Under the pieces are notes generated by a model that saw only the letters and a program-made list of their open reading frames with translations, was not told where the DNA came from and did not search any database. Positions 35,613-47,712 of a DNA stretch of 64,000 nt are shown here, piece after piece (within the stretch, counting starts at the first letter, position 1; each line of letters starts with the position of its first letter). Where the stretch lies: NCBI RefSeq assembly GCF_901472495.1, contig NZ_LR590469.1:3906001-3970000 (forward strand), given 5' to 3'. Source of the stretch: Yersinia enterocolitica subsp. enterocolitica (GTDB lineage Bacteria > Pseudomonadota > Gammaproteobacteria > Enterobacterales > Enterobacteriaceae). The position numbers and the translations under genes were made by a program.

Positions 35613-35903
35613 TTAAGGCATCAGACCAATAAAGGTCGTTTTCTTGCGCGGGCCGGTCATCAAACCCTCAAGCTCTTCAACACATCGGAGATAATGAGGT
35701 GTTTTCTTATGCGCCGCGACTGCGGCTTCATCAACATAGGCTTCATAGATATAAAAGCGTGTTGGGATCGATTCATCCTGCAAAACATCAAAGCGTAAAT
35801 TCCCCGGTTCCAGGAGTGATCCCTGATGATTAGCGCGGAAAACCTCAACAAATTGCTCAACTTTGTCTTCTTTTACATTAATTTCGACGAGGGTGACATG
35901 CAT
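35613..35903 (-). CDS. lsrG: (4S)-4-hydroxy-5-phosphonooxypentane-2,3-dione isomerase LsrG
   Basis: 96 residues (MHVTLVEINVKEDKVEQFVEVFRANHQGSLLEPGNLRFDV), an antibiotic-biosynthesis-monooxygenase fold. Converts phospho-AI-2 (P-DPD) to its isomer for LsrF. Last gene of lsrACDBFG. ERIC-free 61-bp gap to lsrF. Confidence 0.95.
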   Translation of the reverse strand: MHVTLVEINVKEDKVEQFVEVFRANHQGSLLEPGNLRFDVLQDESIPTRFYIYEAYVDEAAVAAHKKTPHYLRCVEELEGLMTGPRKKTTFIGLMP

Positions 35904-35964
35904 ACCGTTCTCCTTATCACAGAAGGTCTCCTTGTCATAGCGGGTCAGTCAACGGTCAGGTGAC

Positions 35965-36840
35965 TTAGCCTTTTTCATGTAAAAACAGCTTATACGCCGT
36001 TTCTGCATTCTCATTTTTATGCACCACGGCATGAACCGCTTTCAACATGGCAATCGGGGCTTCTGATTGGAAGATATTGCGCCCCATATCCACCCCGGAT
36101 GCGCCTTGATCAATTGCTTGATAACACATTTCCAGCGCATCCCTTTCAGGGAGTTTTTTACCGCCAGCAATCACGATAGGTACCGGGCAACCGGCAGCAA
36201 TACGTTCAAAACCACTGTCGACATAATAGGTTTTGATCACTTGAGCGCCCATTTCCGCCGCGATACGGGTCGCCAGTGAGAAGTAACGCTGGTCGCGCGC
36301 CATATCTTTACCTACGCCAGTCACCGCCATAGTTGGCATACCGTAGCGAATACCCTGATCGACCAACTGGATGATATTCTTAATGGATTGATGCTCGTGT
36401 TCGGTACCGATATAGACTTGGGCCGCGACGGCGCAGGAGTTGAGCCGCAGGGCATCTTCCATCGCGACCGCCACCGCCTCGTTGGATAAATCAGTCAGAA
36501 TTGAGTTTGCCCCAGAGGCGCGCAGTACCACCGGGCGATTGGCTGCGGCGGGCACGATGCTACGCAAAATACCACGGGTACACATTAAGACATCGGCATA
36601 TTCAAACAGCGGGGCGATATTGATATCAATTCGCTCCAAACCGGTGGTCGGCCCCTGAAAATAGCCGTGGTCAAATGCCAGCATCACCGTGCGGTTGGTT
36701 TTCGGATTAAAAATCCGCGCCAGACGCGATTGCATCCCCCAATCCAGCGAACCGCAGCCTTTAAGTGTAAATGCAGGATTCTGCTGTGGTACGCCAATAC
36801 CGAAATCTTTACCGTCTTTGATATCGTCTAAATCAGCCAT
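35965..36840 (-). CDS. lsrF: 3-hydroxy-5-phosphonooxypentane-2,4-dione thiolase LsrF
   Basis: 291 residues. Class I aldolase fold: AFDHGYFQGPTTGLERID near the start, and AQVIKTYYVDSGFERI with the Schiff-base Lys, then PVPIVIAGGKKLPERD and QGASGVDMGRNIFQSE phosphate site. Ends AI-2 breakdown by thiolysis with CoA. Confidence 0.96.
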   Translation of the reverse strand: MADLDDIKDGKDFGIGVPQQNPAFTLKGCGSLDWGMQSRLARIFNPKTNRTVMLAFDHGYFQGPTTGLERIDINIAPLFEYADVLMCTRGILRSIVPAAANRPVVLRASGANSILTDLSNEAVAVAMEDALRLNSCAVAAQVYIGTEHEHQSIKNIIQLVDQGIRYGMPTMAVTGVGKDMARDQRYFSLATRIAAEMGAQVIKTYYVDSGFERIAAGCPVPIVIAGGKKLPERDALEMCYQAIDQGASGVDMGRNIFQSEAPIAMLKAVHAVVHKNENAETAYKLFLHEKG

Positions 36841-36895
36841 CTGTCATAACTCCCTTAGGTCTGTACCAGCCCGCCAGTGAGACGGGCCGCCGAGA

Positions 36896-38977
<2,082 letters not shown>

Positions 38978-38981
<4 letters not shown>

Positions 38982-40060
38982 CGCGCCGCCTCCTTCTTAG
39001 TGAATGATTTACTGCTCGGTGCTTTGTTATTGTTCGATTTTACTTTCTTATCCGGCGCAACCGGGCGGGTAGTAAAGCGGGCATATTTCTGTTGGCGAAT
39101 ATTGCGCTCGACGGCGCAACGCAGGCGGCCATCGAACACCAGTACACCCAGTAACACCAAACCGGCGATAAAATCATTCCACCATGCCGGTAGGCGCAGC
39201 AGCACCAGCACGCTGTCGATTTGTGTCAGTAAATAAGCCCCGAGGATCGCGCCGATAATGGTGCCGGTGCCGCCGAGCAAGCTGATTCCGCCGAGCACAC
39301 AAGCGGCAATGGCTTTCATTTCCAGGCCGCTGCCGGTCTGATTGGGGATAAAACCAATTTGTGAGGCAAAGACTATCCCGGCCAGAGCTGCCATCACGCC
39401 ATTCATGGAGAAAGCAAAAATACGAATGCTATCAGTGCGAATTCCCAATTGGCGTGCGCCCTGCAAGTTATCACCGGTGGCATAGAAGCTGCGGCCAAAG
39501 GCGGTTTTGCCCAGCAGCAAGGCCATGGCGACAATCAGCAACATAATCAGCCAGCCAATGGGCGAGATAGAAAACAGAATTGGCGTTGATAAATTTTTCA
39601 GATCCGCTGGTAACCCTTCGATCCATTTGCCACCGGTCAGCAGCAGCATCAAGCCGCGATACAACCCCAGCGTACCGAGTGTGGCGACAATTGCCGGAAT
39701 GCGCAGCCAGGTCACCAGAATGCCATTAAAGAAGCCCGCCCCCATGCCAACCAATAGTGCAAACAGGCAGGACAGCGCCAGCCCGAAACCGGCATTGAGC
39801 GCCATGCCGACCGTTACCGCACATAAGCCGGTGATCGAACCAACAGAGACGTCAATATTGCGGGTTAGCATCACCATAGTGGCCCCGATCGCCAACAGGA
39901 TCAGGATCTGCGCACTGCTAAAGATCATGGTGAAAGTTTGCAAATTGAAGTAATTACGGTCGATCACGCCGAGCAGGGCAAATAAGGCGAGGATCGCCAG
40001 CAGAGCTGTACCTTCGCGATTGTTTTGAATAAATTGATAGCTTTGAATAAATTTCAACAT
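38978..40060 (-). CDS. lsrC: Autoinducer-2 import permease LsrC
   Basis: 360 residues. NIDVSVGSITGLCAVTVGM, PAIVATLGTLGLYRGLMLLL and ACVLGGISLLGGTGTIIGAI are ribose-type permease marks. The C-terminal tail is basic and disordered (KKVKSNNNKAPSSKSFTKKEAAR). Overlaps lsrA by seven bases and lsrD by four, so the three are translationally coupled. Confidence 0.95.
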
Positions 40061-41637
40061 GATGCGCCCTCATTTTCAGCACGCTGATGGGCGTCGGTAT
40101 GATGTTCACCAAAAGCTGTCTGTTCACCAAAAGCCAGGTGCATAATGGTGTCGACATTCATGGCACTGCCCTCCAGCGCACCACTGATTTCCCCCTGATG
40201 CATAACCAATACGCGATCCGCCATTTGCACCACTTCTTCCAGATCAGATGAGATAAAAATGATCGCCACATGCTGAGCCGCGATGCTACGGATCAGTTGA
40301 TAAATATCGCTGCGGGCAGATACATCTACGCCACGGGTCGGTTCATCAATAATCAGTAATAGCGGGTTAGCCTCCAGACATTTGGCAATCAGTAGCTTTT
40401 GTTGATTACCACCGGATAAGGTGCGAACCGGCTGTTCAAGGTGACTAAATTTGATGTTTAACGCGCGGCGATAGCGCTCTAAAATGGCGGCTTCCTGTGC
40501 CGGATGAGTCCATATCCCCTGGTTACCTTGAGTGAGAGAACAGACATTCCAGCTCAATGGGGCGTCGAGATAGAGGCCGGATGCCTGCCGGTCTTCTGGC
40601 AGATAAACCAGGCCGGTAGCCAGCCGATTGACGGTTTTCATCGCGGTGATGTCGCACTCTTCCAACATGACTTTCCCCCCGCTGACGGGCCGCAAACCAT
40701 AGAGCGTTTCGGCTAATTCTGTTCTGCCAGCGCCAACCACTCCCGCCAGGCCAAGAATTTCACCGGCGCGTACCTCAAAAGAGATATGAGCAAAACCTTC
40801 GCCACTCAGGTCGCACACTTGTATCACCGGTTGATTGGATTGCGCTCGTGCTTGAGAGCGGCGGTTACCGGGCAGCTCTAACCATAACTTCTGGGTATCC
40901 GATAACTCACTGTTTTTGGCTTGTGGGGTAATTGCCTGAATAATGGTGTCAGTTGAGAAGTCGTTAGTGGCACCACTCAGCGCAATGCCGCCATCGCGCA
41001 TCACACTGACCCAATCGGCTAGTTGGCGAATTTCAGGGAGTTTGTGGGAGATAAACACCACCCCAACCCCTTGTTGTAATAACATTTTTATTTGGCTGAA
41101 TAAGCGATTGCTTTCCGCTGGTGTTAGCGAGGCGGTGGGTTCATCAAGAATCAAAATTCGCGAGTCACGCATTAGGCCGCGCATGATCTCGACTAATTGT
41201 TGGTCAGCAACATCCAGCGAACCGGCATTGACTGCCAAATCCAAGTGGCAGCCTAAACTTTGCAGCAGCTGTGCCATTTTCTTTTTGTCTGCTTGATGCT
41301 TTGGCAGGCGGAACAGAATATTTTCCTGAACCGACAAATTAGCAAATAGCATTGGCTCCTGCGGCACCAGATAAATACCTAGCTGGTGGGCCTTGGCAGG
41401 AGTGAGGTTAAGGCAGGGTTGCCCATCTATTTCAATAGTGCCGCTGTCGGGGGGAAGCACTCCGGCAATGATCTTCATCAGCGTTGATTTACCCGCCCCG
41501 TTGCCTCCCAATAGCGCGTGGACCTGACCCGGTTGCAGAGTAAAGTCGATACTTTTCAATACCACTACGCCGGAAAACTGTTTGCTGATGCCGCGCACTT
41601 GAAGCAGCGGTGGCGGTGAGGCTTTAGTGTGCGGCAT
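40054..41637 (-). CDS. lsrA: Autoinducer-2 import ATPase LsrA
   Basis: 527 residues from the ATG at 41637 (MPHTKASPPPLLQVRGISKQ); the frame opens 48 bp earlier. Fused double ABC ATPase: Walker A GGNGAGKST, first Walker B RILILDEPTASL, second signature LSGGNQQK and Walker B LLIIDEPTRGVD. First gene of the lsr transport operon, read away from lsrR. Confidence 0.95.
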   Translation of the reverse strand: MPHTKASPPPLLQVRGISKQFSGVVVLKSIDFTLQPGQVHALLGGNGAGKSTLMKIIAGVLPPDSGTIEIDGQPCLNLTPAKAHQLGIYLVPQEPMLFANLSVQENILFRLPKHQADKKKMAQLLQSLGCHLDLAVNAGSLDVADQQLVEIMRGLMRDSRILILDEPTASLTPAESNRLFSQIKMLLQQGVGVVFISHKLPEIRQLADWVSVMRDGGIALSGATNDFSTDTIIQAITPQAKNSELSDTQKLWLELPGNRRSQARAQSNQPVIQVCDLSGEGFAHISFEVRAGEILGLAGVVGAGRTELAETLYGLRPVSGGKVMLEECDITAMKTVNRLATGLVYLPEDRQASGLYLDAPLSWNVCSLTQGNQGIWTHPAQEAAILERYRRALNIKFSHLEQPVRTLSGGNQQKLLIAKCLEANPLLLIIDEPTRGVDVSARSDIYQLIRSIAAQHVAIIFISSDLEEVVQMADRVLVMHQGEISGALEGSAMNVDTIMHLAFGEQTAFGEHHTDAHQRAENEGASC

Positions 41638-41670
41638 TATCGTCCCCGTAATGAACAAAAATAATTTAAA

Positions 41671-41770
41671 ATTAAAAGTGTTCAAAAAAGATAGCTGTAT
41701 AATCCCATTAGTGGCGTAATCAAGATCACAATTCTGTGAATAAAAAAATTTAAATTAAAATATGTTCAAA
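41671..41770 (-). promoter_or_regulatory. lsrA-lsrR control region with repeated sites and CRP-like box
   Basis: ATTAAAA-g-TGTTCAAA (41671-41686) and ATTAAAA-ta-TGTTCAAA (41754-41770) are two direct copies about 83 bp apart; TGAACA at 41652 gives an inverted half site. These are candidate LsrR sites. CGTAA-TCAAGA-TCACA at 41715-41730 fits a CRP site with one good half. In E. coli lsr is repressed by LsrR and activated by CRP. Confidence 0.55.
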
Positions 41771-41810
41771 TATGGGGTTTAAGCTGTTAGCGTAGTTATC
41801 AATTAGAATT

Positions 41811-41937
41811 TATACCCGTCATCTTTCAAGTTGCCGGTGTGTTGGCTGCGCTCAATCGCCCGAATCACTTACTTATGTAAGCTCATCGGGACTTTCTCGT
41901 TTGCCGCCTTCCTGCATCTTGAAATCTATTGGGTATA
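41811..41937 (+). repeat. ERIC element upstream of lsrR
   Basis: 127 bp, TATACCCGTCATCTTTCAAG to GAAATCTATTGGGTATA with core CACTTACTTATGTAAGCTC and ATCGGGAC. Near-consensus. It lies in the lsrR leader. Confidence 0.9.
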
Positions 41938-42014
41938 GCATTTATCAGACCGTGGATTTCTGATCGATGATGAATCAATGAAGAATGGAAAAGCGGCAAT
42001 AGGGATCGCGGCTA

Positions 42015-42992
42015 ATGATGAAAGAAAAACCAATGTTGTCCAACGATGAATACAAATATCCGGGTAATAGCATGAGTGAAGAGGAACTGCTCGCTCGCAT
42101 TGCGTGGTTTTATTATCACGATGGCTTAACACAAGGGGATATTGGCGAACTGCTAGGGCTGACCAGATTGAAGGTCTCCAGATTGCTGGAGAAAGGCCGT
42201 CAGTCTGGGGTTATCCGGGTACAGATTAATTCGCGCTATGAGGGTTGTCTGGAACTGGAAAATGCGCTGCAACAGCATTTCGGTCTGAAGCATATCCGCA
42301 TTTTACCTTCTTTAGCTGACCTGAGTATCAGCAGCCGGTTGGGTATTGGCGCAGCACATCTATTGATGGCATTGATACAACCGCAGCAGCTATTGGCGGT
42401 TGGTTTTGGTGAAACCACTATGTGCGCTTTGCAGCATTTAAGTGGCTTTATTGCCTCGCAGCAGGTGCGCTTGGTGACTCTTTCCGGTGGTGTAGGTTCT
42501 TATATGACTGGGATTGGACAGCTTGATGCGGCCTGTCAGGTCAGCATTATTCCTGCGCCGTTGCGTGCTTCCAGTGCCAAGGTCGCTGAAACATTCCGCC
42601 AGGAAAACAGTGTGCGCGATGTGATGCTGGCAGCGTGTGCGGCTGATGTTGCGGTGGTGGGGATTGGTTCGGTCAATCAACAAAAAGAAGCCACAATTTT
42701 GCGCTCTGGCTATATCAGCGAAGGTGAACAGCTGATGTTTAGCCGCAAAGGCGCGGTCGGCGATATCCTCGGTTACTTTATGCAGGCTGATGGTGCGCTC
42801 GCCGCAGATATGCAGATTCATCAGGAATTAATCGGTATTTCACTGACAGATTTGAAAAACATTCCTACGGTGATTGGTGTGGCGGGCGGGGTGGAGAAAT
42901 CTGAAGCCATTGTAGCTGCGCTAAAAGGCAAGTATGTGAATGCTTTGGTAACTGATGAGTTGACTGCAAGATCAATCATCAAACTGATTTAA
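42015..42992 (+). CDS. lsrR: lsr operon repressor LsrR
   Basis: 325 residues from the ATG at 42015; ATG codons at 42018, 42033 and 42072 are alternatives and no start has a strong ribosome site. SorC/DeoR-type: helix-turn-helix in ARIAWFYYHDGLTQGDIGELLGLTRLKVSRLLEKG, then a sugar-binding domain (LTLSGGVGSYMTGIGQLDA) that binds phospho-AI-2. Represses lsrACDBFG and lsrRK. Confidence 0.95.
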   Translation: MMKEKPMLSNDEYKYPGNSMSEEELLARIAWFYYHDGLTQGDIGELLGLTRLKVSRLLEKGRQSGVIRVQINSRYEGCLELENALQQHFGLKHIRILPSLADLSISSRLGIGAAHLLMALIQPQQLLAVGFGETTMCALQHLSGFIASQQVRLVTLSGGVGSYMTGIGQLDAACQVSIIPAPLRASSAKVAETFRQENSVRDVMLAACAADVAVVGIGSVNQQKEATILRSGYISEGEQLMFSRKGAVGDILGYFMQADGALAADMQIHQELIGISLTDLKNIPTVIGVAGGVEKSEAIVAALKGKYVNALVTDELTARSIIKLI

Positions 42993-42995
42993 TTG

Positions 42996-43161
42996 GCTAT
43001 TTTACTAGCCAGCTTAGGCTTGCGCAGTGCTCACCTCATCTGGCTGCGACAATTACGCCAATAGTCAGATTGCTGACAAAGTCGATTGAAGGGGAAATGT
43101 TCCGTTGGGGTCGTAGTCGCGTAAGCGACCGAAGTGCCCCTAGGGACAGTCGCTCCTTCAC
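42996..43161. repeat. Composite intergenic repeat (families A and B) between lsrR and lsrK
   Basis: A decayed family A segment (42996-43045, GCTATTTTACTAGCCAGCTT) is followed by a family B palindrome (43084-43161, GAAGGGGAAATGTTCCG to CGCTCCTTC). Same order as at 44871-45096. Starts three bases past the lsrR stop, so it is transcribed with lsrR. Confidence 0.65.
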
Positions 43162-43275
43162 GCACCTGGCTTGATACTGGGTTTGCCATTAACCTCCGAT
43201 AGTTTTTATTTTTTCGAGAAAAAAGCAGTAGAGGACAGATTTATTCATCAATTTATATAAAAAGAGGATAGCGTA

Positions 43276-44865
43276 ATGAGTCAATTCTCTACGACCACAT
43301 CGGGTGATTATCTGATGGCTTTGGATGCAGGCACCGGCAGTGTCCGGGCGGTAATATTTGATCTTAATGGCAATCAGATAGCAGCCGGACAGGCTGAATG
43401 GCTACATTTGCCAGTACCTGATGTCCCTGGGTCGATGGAGTTTGATTTAACCACCAACTGGAAGCTGACCTGTCAATGCATCCGTCAGGCGTTGCATCAG
43501 GCCAACTTGCCCGCCAGTGCTATCCGTGCGGTTGCAGCCTGCTCAATGCGCGAAGGGATTGTGCTTTATGACCGCAGCGGTAAACCTATTTGGGCTTGTG
43601 CCAATGTGGATGCCCGAGCCAGCCGTGAAGTCAGTGAATTGAAAGAGTTGCACCATAATGGCTTTGAGCTTGAAGTCTATCAGTGCTCCGGTCAGACACT
43701 GGCTTTAAGTGCGATGCCTCGATTATTGTGGCTGGCGCATTACCGCCCTGATATTTATCGTCAGGCCGGGACATTAACCATGATAAGCGACTGGCTGGCG
43801 AATATGCTCAGTGGCGAGCTGGCGGTCGATCCCTCCAATGCGGGCACTACCGGAATGCTGGATTTAGTCACGCGCAACTGGCAGCCGAACTTGTTGGAAA
43901 TGGCTGGGCTACGCGCTGATATTTTATCGCCAGTCAAAGAAACCGGTACTTTGCTCGGGCATGTCACAGCAGAGGCCGCACAAGAGTGTGGCTTGTTGGC
44001 TGGAACGCCAGTAGTGATGGGCGGCGGTGACGTACAACTCGGTTGCTTAGGGTTAGGAGTGGTACAACCGGGGCAGACAGCGGTGTTGGGGGGCACTTTC
44101 TGGCAGCAGGTGGTTAACCTACCCAAACCGATCACTGATCCCAATATGAATACACGCATTAACCCTCACGTCATTCCCGGCATGGTACAAGCAGAATCCA
44201 TCAGCTTCTTTACCGGCCTGACCATGCGCTGGTTCCGTGATGCATTCTGTGCCGAAGAGAAATTACTCGCCCAGCGGTTAGGGATTGATACTTATAGTTT
44301 GCTGGAAGATATGGCGGCGCGGGTGCCAGCCGGGGCTTACGGGGTGATGCCCATTTTCTCTGATGTTATGCGCTTTAAATCCTGGTATCACGCCGCACCT
44401 TCCTTTATTAACCTGTCGCTCGACCCTGAAAAATGCAACAAAGCCACTTTATTCCGTGCCTTGGAAGAGAACGCAGCAATCGTTTCGGCCTGTAATTTGG
44501 CACAAATTGCGGAATTCTCCGGTGTCAAAGCCTCGTCAGTGGTATTTGCCGGCGGCGGTGCAAAAGGCAAACTATGGAGTCAGATTCTGGCGGATGTGAC
44601 TGGTATTCCGGTGCGTGTACCGGTAGTAAAAGAGGCCACCGCTTTAGGTTGTGCGATTGCAGCAGGTGTCGGTGTCGGGCTATATGAAGCGCTCGATAAA
44701 ACCGGAGAGCGGCTGGTGCGCTGGGAGCGAGAATACCAGCCCAATATTGAACATAAAGCACTATATCAAGCGGCCAAAACCAACTGGCAAGCAGTGTATA
44801 CCGATCAGTTGACGTTAGTAGACAGTGGGTTGACGACGTCTCTATGGAAAGCCCCCGGCCTCTAA
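43276..44865 (+). CDS. lsrK: Autoinducer-2 kinase LsrK
   Basis: 529 residues, FGGY carbohydrate kinase: N-terminal DAGTGSVRAVIFD phosphate motif, middle GGGDVQLGCLGLGVVQPGQT, and C-terminal SSVVFAGGGAKGKLWSQILADVTGIPV ATP site. Phosphorylates AI-2 in the cytoplasm, giving the LsrR inducer. AGAGGA precedes the ATG. 283 bp behind lsrR with repeats between. Confidence 0.95.
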   Translation: MSQFSTTTSGDYLMALDAGTGSVRAVIFDLNGNQIAAGQAEWLHLPVPDVPGSMEFDLTTNWKLTCQCIRQALHQANLPASAIRAVAACSMREGIVLYDRSGKPIWACANVDARASREVSELKELHHNGFELEVYQCSGQTLALSAMPRLLWLAHYRPDIYRQAGTLTMISDWLANMLSGELAVDPSNAGTTGMLDLVTRNWQPNLLEMAGLRADILSPVKETGTLLGHVTAEAAQECGLLAGTPVVMGGGDVQLGCLGLGVVQPGQTAVLGGTFWQQVVNLPKPITDPNMNTRINPHVIPGMVQAESISFFTGLTMRWFRDAFCAEEKLLAQRLGIDTYSLLEDMAARVPAGAYGVMPIFSDVMRFKSWYHAAPSFINLSLDPEKCNKATLFRALEENAAIVSACNLAQIAEFSGVKASSVVFAGGGAKGKLWSQILADVTGIPVRVPVVKEATALGCAIAAGVGVGLYEALDKTGERLVRWEREYQPNIEHKALYQAAKTNWQAVYTDQLTLVDSGLTTSLWKAPGL

Positions 44866-44870
44866 AATTG

Positions 44871-45096
44871 GCTATCTCACTGGTCAGCTTGAGCTTCGGG
44901 GCAGTGCTAGCCGCCGTCACGTACTGCGTGTACGCTCCGTTGGCTGCGCGCTGTCCGCACTGCCGATGACGTCAATTGGTTATATTGTTTGATAAGGGCA
45001 AACCGCCCAAATGTGAAACGGCGGGGAAACGTGCCGTTGGGGTCGTAGCGACGTAAGTCGCCGGAGCGCCCCAGGGTGCGGTCAACTCGTCGCTCT
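44871..45096. repeat. Composite intergenic repeat (families A and B) between lsrK and waaQ
   Basis: Family A copy at 44871-44961 (nearly the same as 8811-8901) and a family B palindrome at 45019-45096. Starts six bases past the lsrK stop. Together about 225 bp with strong folding potential. Confidence 0.7.
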
Positions 45097-45170
45097 CGGT
45101 GTATAATCAAATAAAGAATTGCTATGCAGTAAACGGCTGATATAGCATTACAGCCCCTCTTTCGTTGCCG

Positions 45171-46343
45171 ATGATGGCGCATCCTATGATGAATACATCA
45201 AATAAGACAGAATCACCTGCCGGGCAACTTTCTGCTCCTGCTCGCGTCAGTGCCGTTAATTTACCGGCCATACTGCGAGAGAAAGAGAATGTTAAACGCA
45301 TTTTGGTCATTAAATTACGCCATTTCGGTGATGTTCTCCTCACCACGCCTTTACTCAACACGTTAAAAGCCAACTATCCACAGGCCAAAATCGATGTGCT
45401 GCTGTATGGTGGAACGCAAGATATGCTGCGGGAGAACAAAACGGTTAATCATGCATTTATTGTCGACCGCGGCCTAAAACATGCGGGCTTAACGGCCCAA
45501 ATCAGCGGCGAAAAAACGTTGTTTAATGCATTGAAAGAGCACCATTATGATCTGATCCTCAATTTATCTGATCAATGGCGAGCCGCCGCTTATTGCCGTT
45601 TATTAAAACCGGGTTTCAGCATCGGTTTCCATTACCCAAAACGCGATACCTGGTTATGGCGCTACTGCCACTCCACCTTAGTCGATATCCCCAATGCTGC
45701 CGAACGGCACACGGTTCTCAATAATTTGGACATCCTCGCGCCGTTACAACTGACGAATATCAGCACTGACGTCAGCATGGCCTATGGCCCACATGATATT
45801 GAGCGAGTAAAACAACTGTGCCAGCAACGTAATATTGCGGATTACATCCTGATTCAACCTTCTGCGCGCTGGAAGTTTAAAACCTGGGCCAGTGAATCAT
45901 TCAGTCAACTGATAAACCACCTTACCGAACAAGGCGAAACAGTGCTGTTAACCGGCGGTAAAGACAACGCAGAACTGGACTATATCGCTGACATTATTGC
46001 TGGTTGCGCGCAGCCCGAAAAAGTTATTAATTTATCCGGCCTTTTGGCACTGCCGGAATTGGCCGTTTTGATAGATAACGCTAAGTTATTTATTGGCGTA
46101 GATTCCGTGGCAATGCATATGGCGGCTGCATTACAAACCCCCGCAGTGGTGCTCTTTGGCCCCAGTAATCTTAATCAATGGCACCCATGGCAGGCTCCGC
46201 ACACCCTATTATGGGCGGGTCATTACCGCACGTTGCCACATCCTAACGAGATAGATACTGACACTACGGATCGCTATTTGAACGCTATCCCGGTAGATGA
46301 TGTCATAGATGCCGTTGACGCCTGGCGTATTCAAAGCCAGTAG
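45171..46343 (+). CDS. waaQ: Heptosyltransferase, WaaQ-like (LPS core)
   Basis: 390 residues from ATG 45171; other in-frame ATGs at 45174, 45186 and 45189 are equally possible and none has a clear ribosome site. Glycosyltransferase family 9: KRILVIKLRHFGDVLLTTPLL, SARWKFKTWASESF, LSGLLALPELAVLIDNAKLFIGVDSVAMHMAAALQTP. Adds heptose to the inner core of LPS. The first 40 residues are not typical of the family, so the real start may be later. Confidence 0.85.
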   Translation: MMAHPMMNTSNKTESPAGQLSAPARVSAVNLPAILREKENVKRILVIKLRHFGDVLLTTPLLNTLKANYPQAKIDVLLYGGTQDMLRENKTVNHAFIVDRGLKHAGLTAQISGEKTLFNALKEHHYDLILNLSDQWRAAAYCRLLKPGFSIGFHYPKRDTWLWRYCHSTLVDIPNAAERHTVLNNLDILAPLQLTNISTDVSMAYGPHDIERVKQLCQQRNIADYILIQPSARWKFKTWASESFSQLINHLTEQGETVLLTGGKDNAELDYIADIIAGCAQPEKVINLSGLLALPELAVLIDNAKLFIGVDSVAMHMAAALQTPAVVLFGPSNLNQWHPWQAPHTLLWAGHYRTLPHPNEIDTDTTDRYLNAIPVDDVIDAVDAWRIQSQ

Positions 46344-46408
46344 TACGCTAATAATGGACTGGTGACGGCCAATTTTGAGTCTTCCAACCAGCTTAAGCTG
46401 AGAGAATT

Positions 46409-47653
46409 ATGATAACTCCATCGACTTCCTTGCCGGGCACATCCCCGGCTAACCCGCGTGGTGAAATGCTAAACAGTATTGCGGCATTGCTGTTAGGCAT
46501 TGCTTTACCAACCTCCAATCCACTTATCAATATATCGCTGGTTTTAATTCTTATCAGCTTGATCATTAATCGTAAGTCTCTGCCATTAAAACCCTTGCTG
46601 ACCAACCCATTAGTCTATTTGCCCGCCGCCATGTTTGCACTGTTAGCGCTGTCATTATTGTTCCATCACAACAGCTACGGTCCGGAGATGGTGAGTAAAG
46701 ATAAGAAATTTCTTTATGTCTTGCCGCTGGCACTGTTCTTTATTAATCAGCCGCAGCGGGTGAAACTATTTTGCCTGGGCTTCTTACTCGCCAATGCGGT
46801 GGCGTTGCTTGGGACGCTGGTTGTAGGGGTGTTACATATTCCAATTGGTCAGGTGGATCCGACAAACCCAACCATCTTTAAACTGCAAATTACCCAAAAC
46901 TTCTTTATGGCATTGGCGGCCATGCTATGGCTGATGCTCGCTGTCAAAAGTCAGGGCTGGAAACGCTGGGGCTACGGCTTGCTGGTGGTAGCAGCCTGTT
47001 ACAGCATCCTATTCTTGGTATTGGGTCGCACTGGGTATGTTGCGCTGGTTGTTGGGTTAGGCGTATGGCTGTTCTTCTCGCTAGGCAGTCGCCAACGCTG
47101 GCTCCTGGTGCTGCTGGGAGCAATTGCATTTGCGGCACTGCTGCTGATTCCCAATAAAGCGACTCAGCGGATCACTCAAGGTGTGGATGAGATTAAAGTC
47201 TGCATGGCGGCCTCTGCGGATAACGTCAATGATGCATGCTCAACGTCAATGGGGCAGCGCTCTGCCTTTGCCATCGAGGCGGTTCGATTAATAAAGGAAG
47301 CGCCTATTCTGGGCCACGGTGCTGGCGGTTTTTATTATGAGAACCCGGAAATCAACTACAAGATAAACAACCCACATAATCAATATCTGTTGGAAACTAT
47401 CCAATCCGGTGTTGTTGGTTTGATTATCTTTCTGGCATGGATTGTCTGTTGTTACCGTGTTATTTGGCAACAAACACCCGCATTACGTAATGTCTTGCTG
47501 GCCGTATTGACCAGCTATATGGCATGTAACTTCTTTAATTCATTCTTGCTGGACTCTTCTGAAGGCCATCTATTTATGATTTTTGTCGCCATTCTGGCAG
47601 GGTATTCTGTGACAGGTACTCAGCCACGTTTGGAGCAGGGGAAGACAACATAG
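46409..47653 (+). CDS. waaL: O-antigen ligase, WaaL-like
   Basis: 414 residues, about ten to twelve transmembrane helices (for example YVALVVGLGVWLFFSLGS). Wzy_C/WaaL region: large periplasmic loop with KEAPILGHGAGGFYYENPEIN and INNPHNQYLLETIQSGVVGL, which holds the conserved His of ligases. Joins O-antigen to lipid A-core. Follows waaQ by 65 bp. Its own terminator is split by an IS4 copy. Confidence 0.85.
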   Translation: MITPSTSLPGTSPANPRGEMLNSIAALLLGIALPTSNPLINISLVLILISLIINRKSLPLKPLLTNPLVYLPAAMFALLALSLLFHHNSYGPEMVSKDKKFLYVLPLALFFINQPQRVKLFCLGFLLANAVALLGTLVVGVLHIPIGQVDPTNPTIFKLQITQNFFMALAAMLWLMLAVKSQGWKRWGYGLLVVAACYSILFLVLGRTGYVALVVGLGVWLFFSLGSRQRWLLVLLGAIAFAALLLIPNKATQRITQGVDEIKVCMAASADNVNDACSTSMGQRSAFAIEAVRLIKEAPILGHGAGGFYYENPEINYKINNPHNQYLLETIQSGVVGLIIFLAWIVCCYRVIWQQTPALRNVLLAVLTSYMACNFFNSFLLDSSEGHLFMIFVAILAGYSVTGTQPRLEQGKTT

Positions 47654-47712
47654 TGGTCACTTTGAGTGAACATCAGCGATAACTGATTAAGTCAACGGCC
47701 CCCCAACGGAGG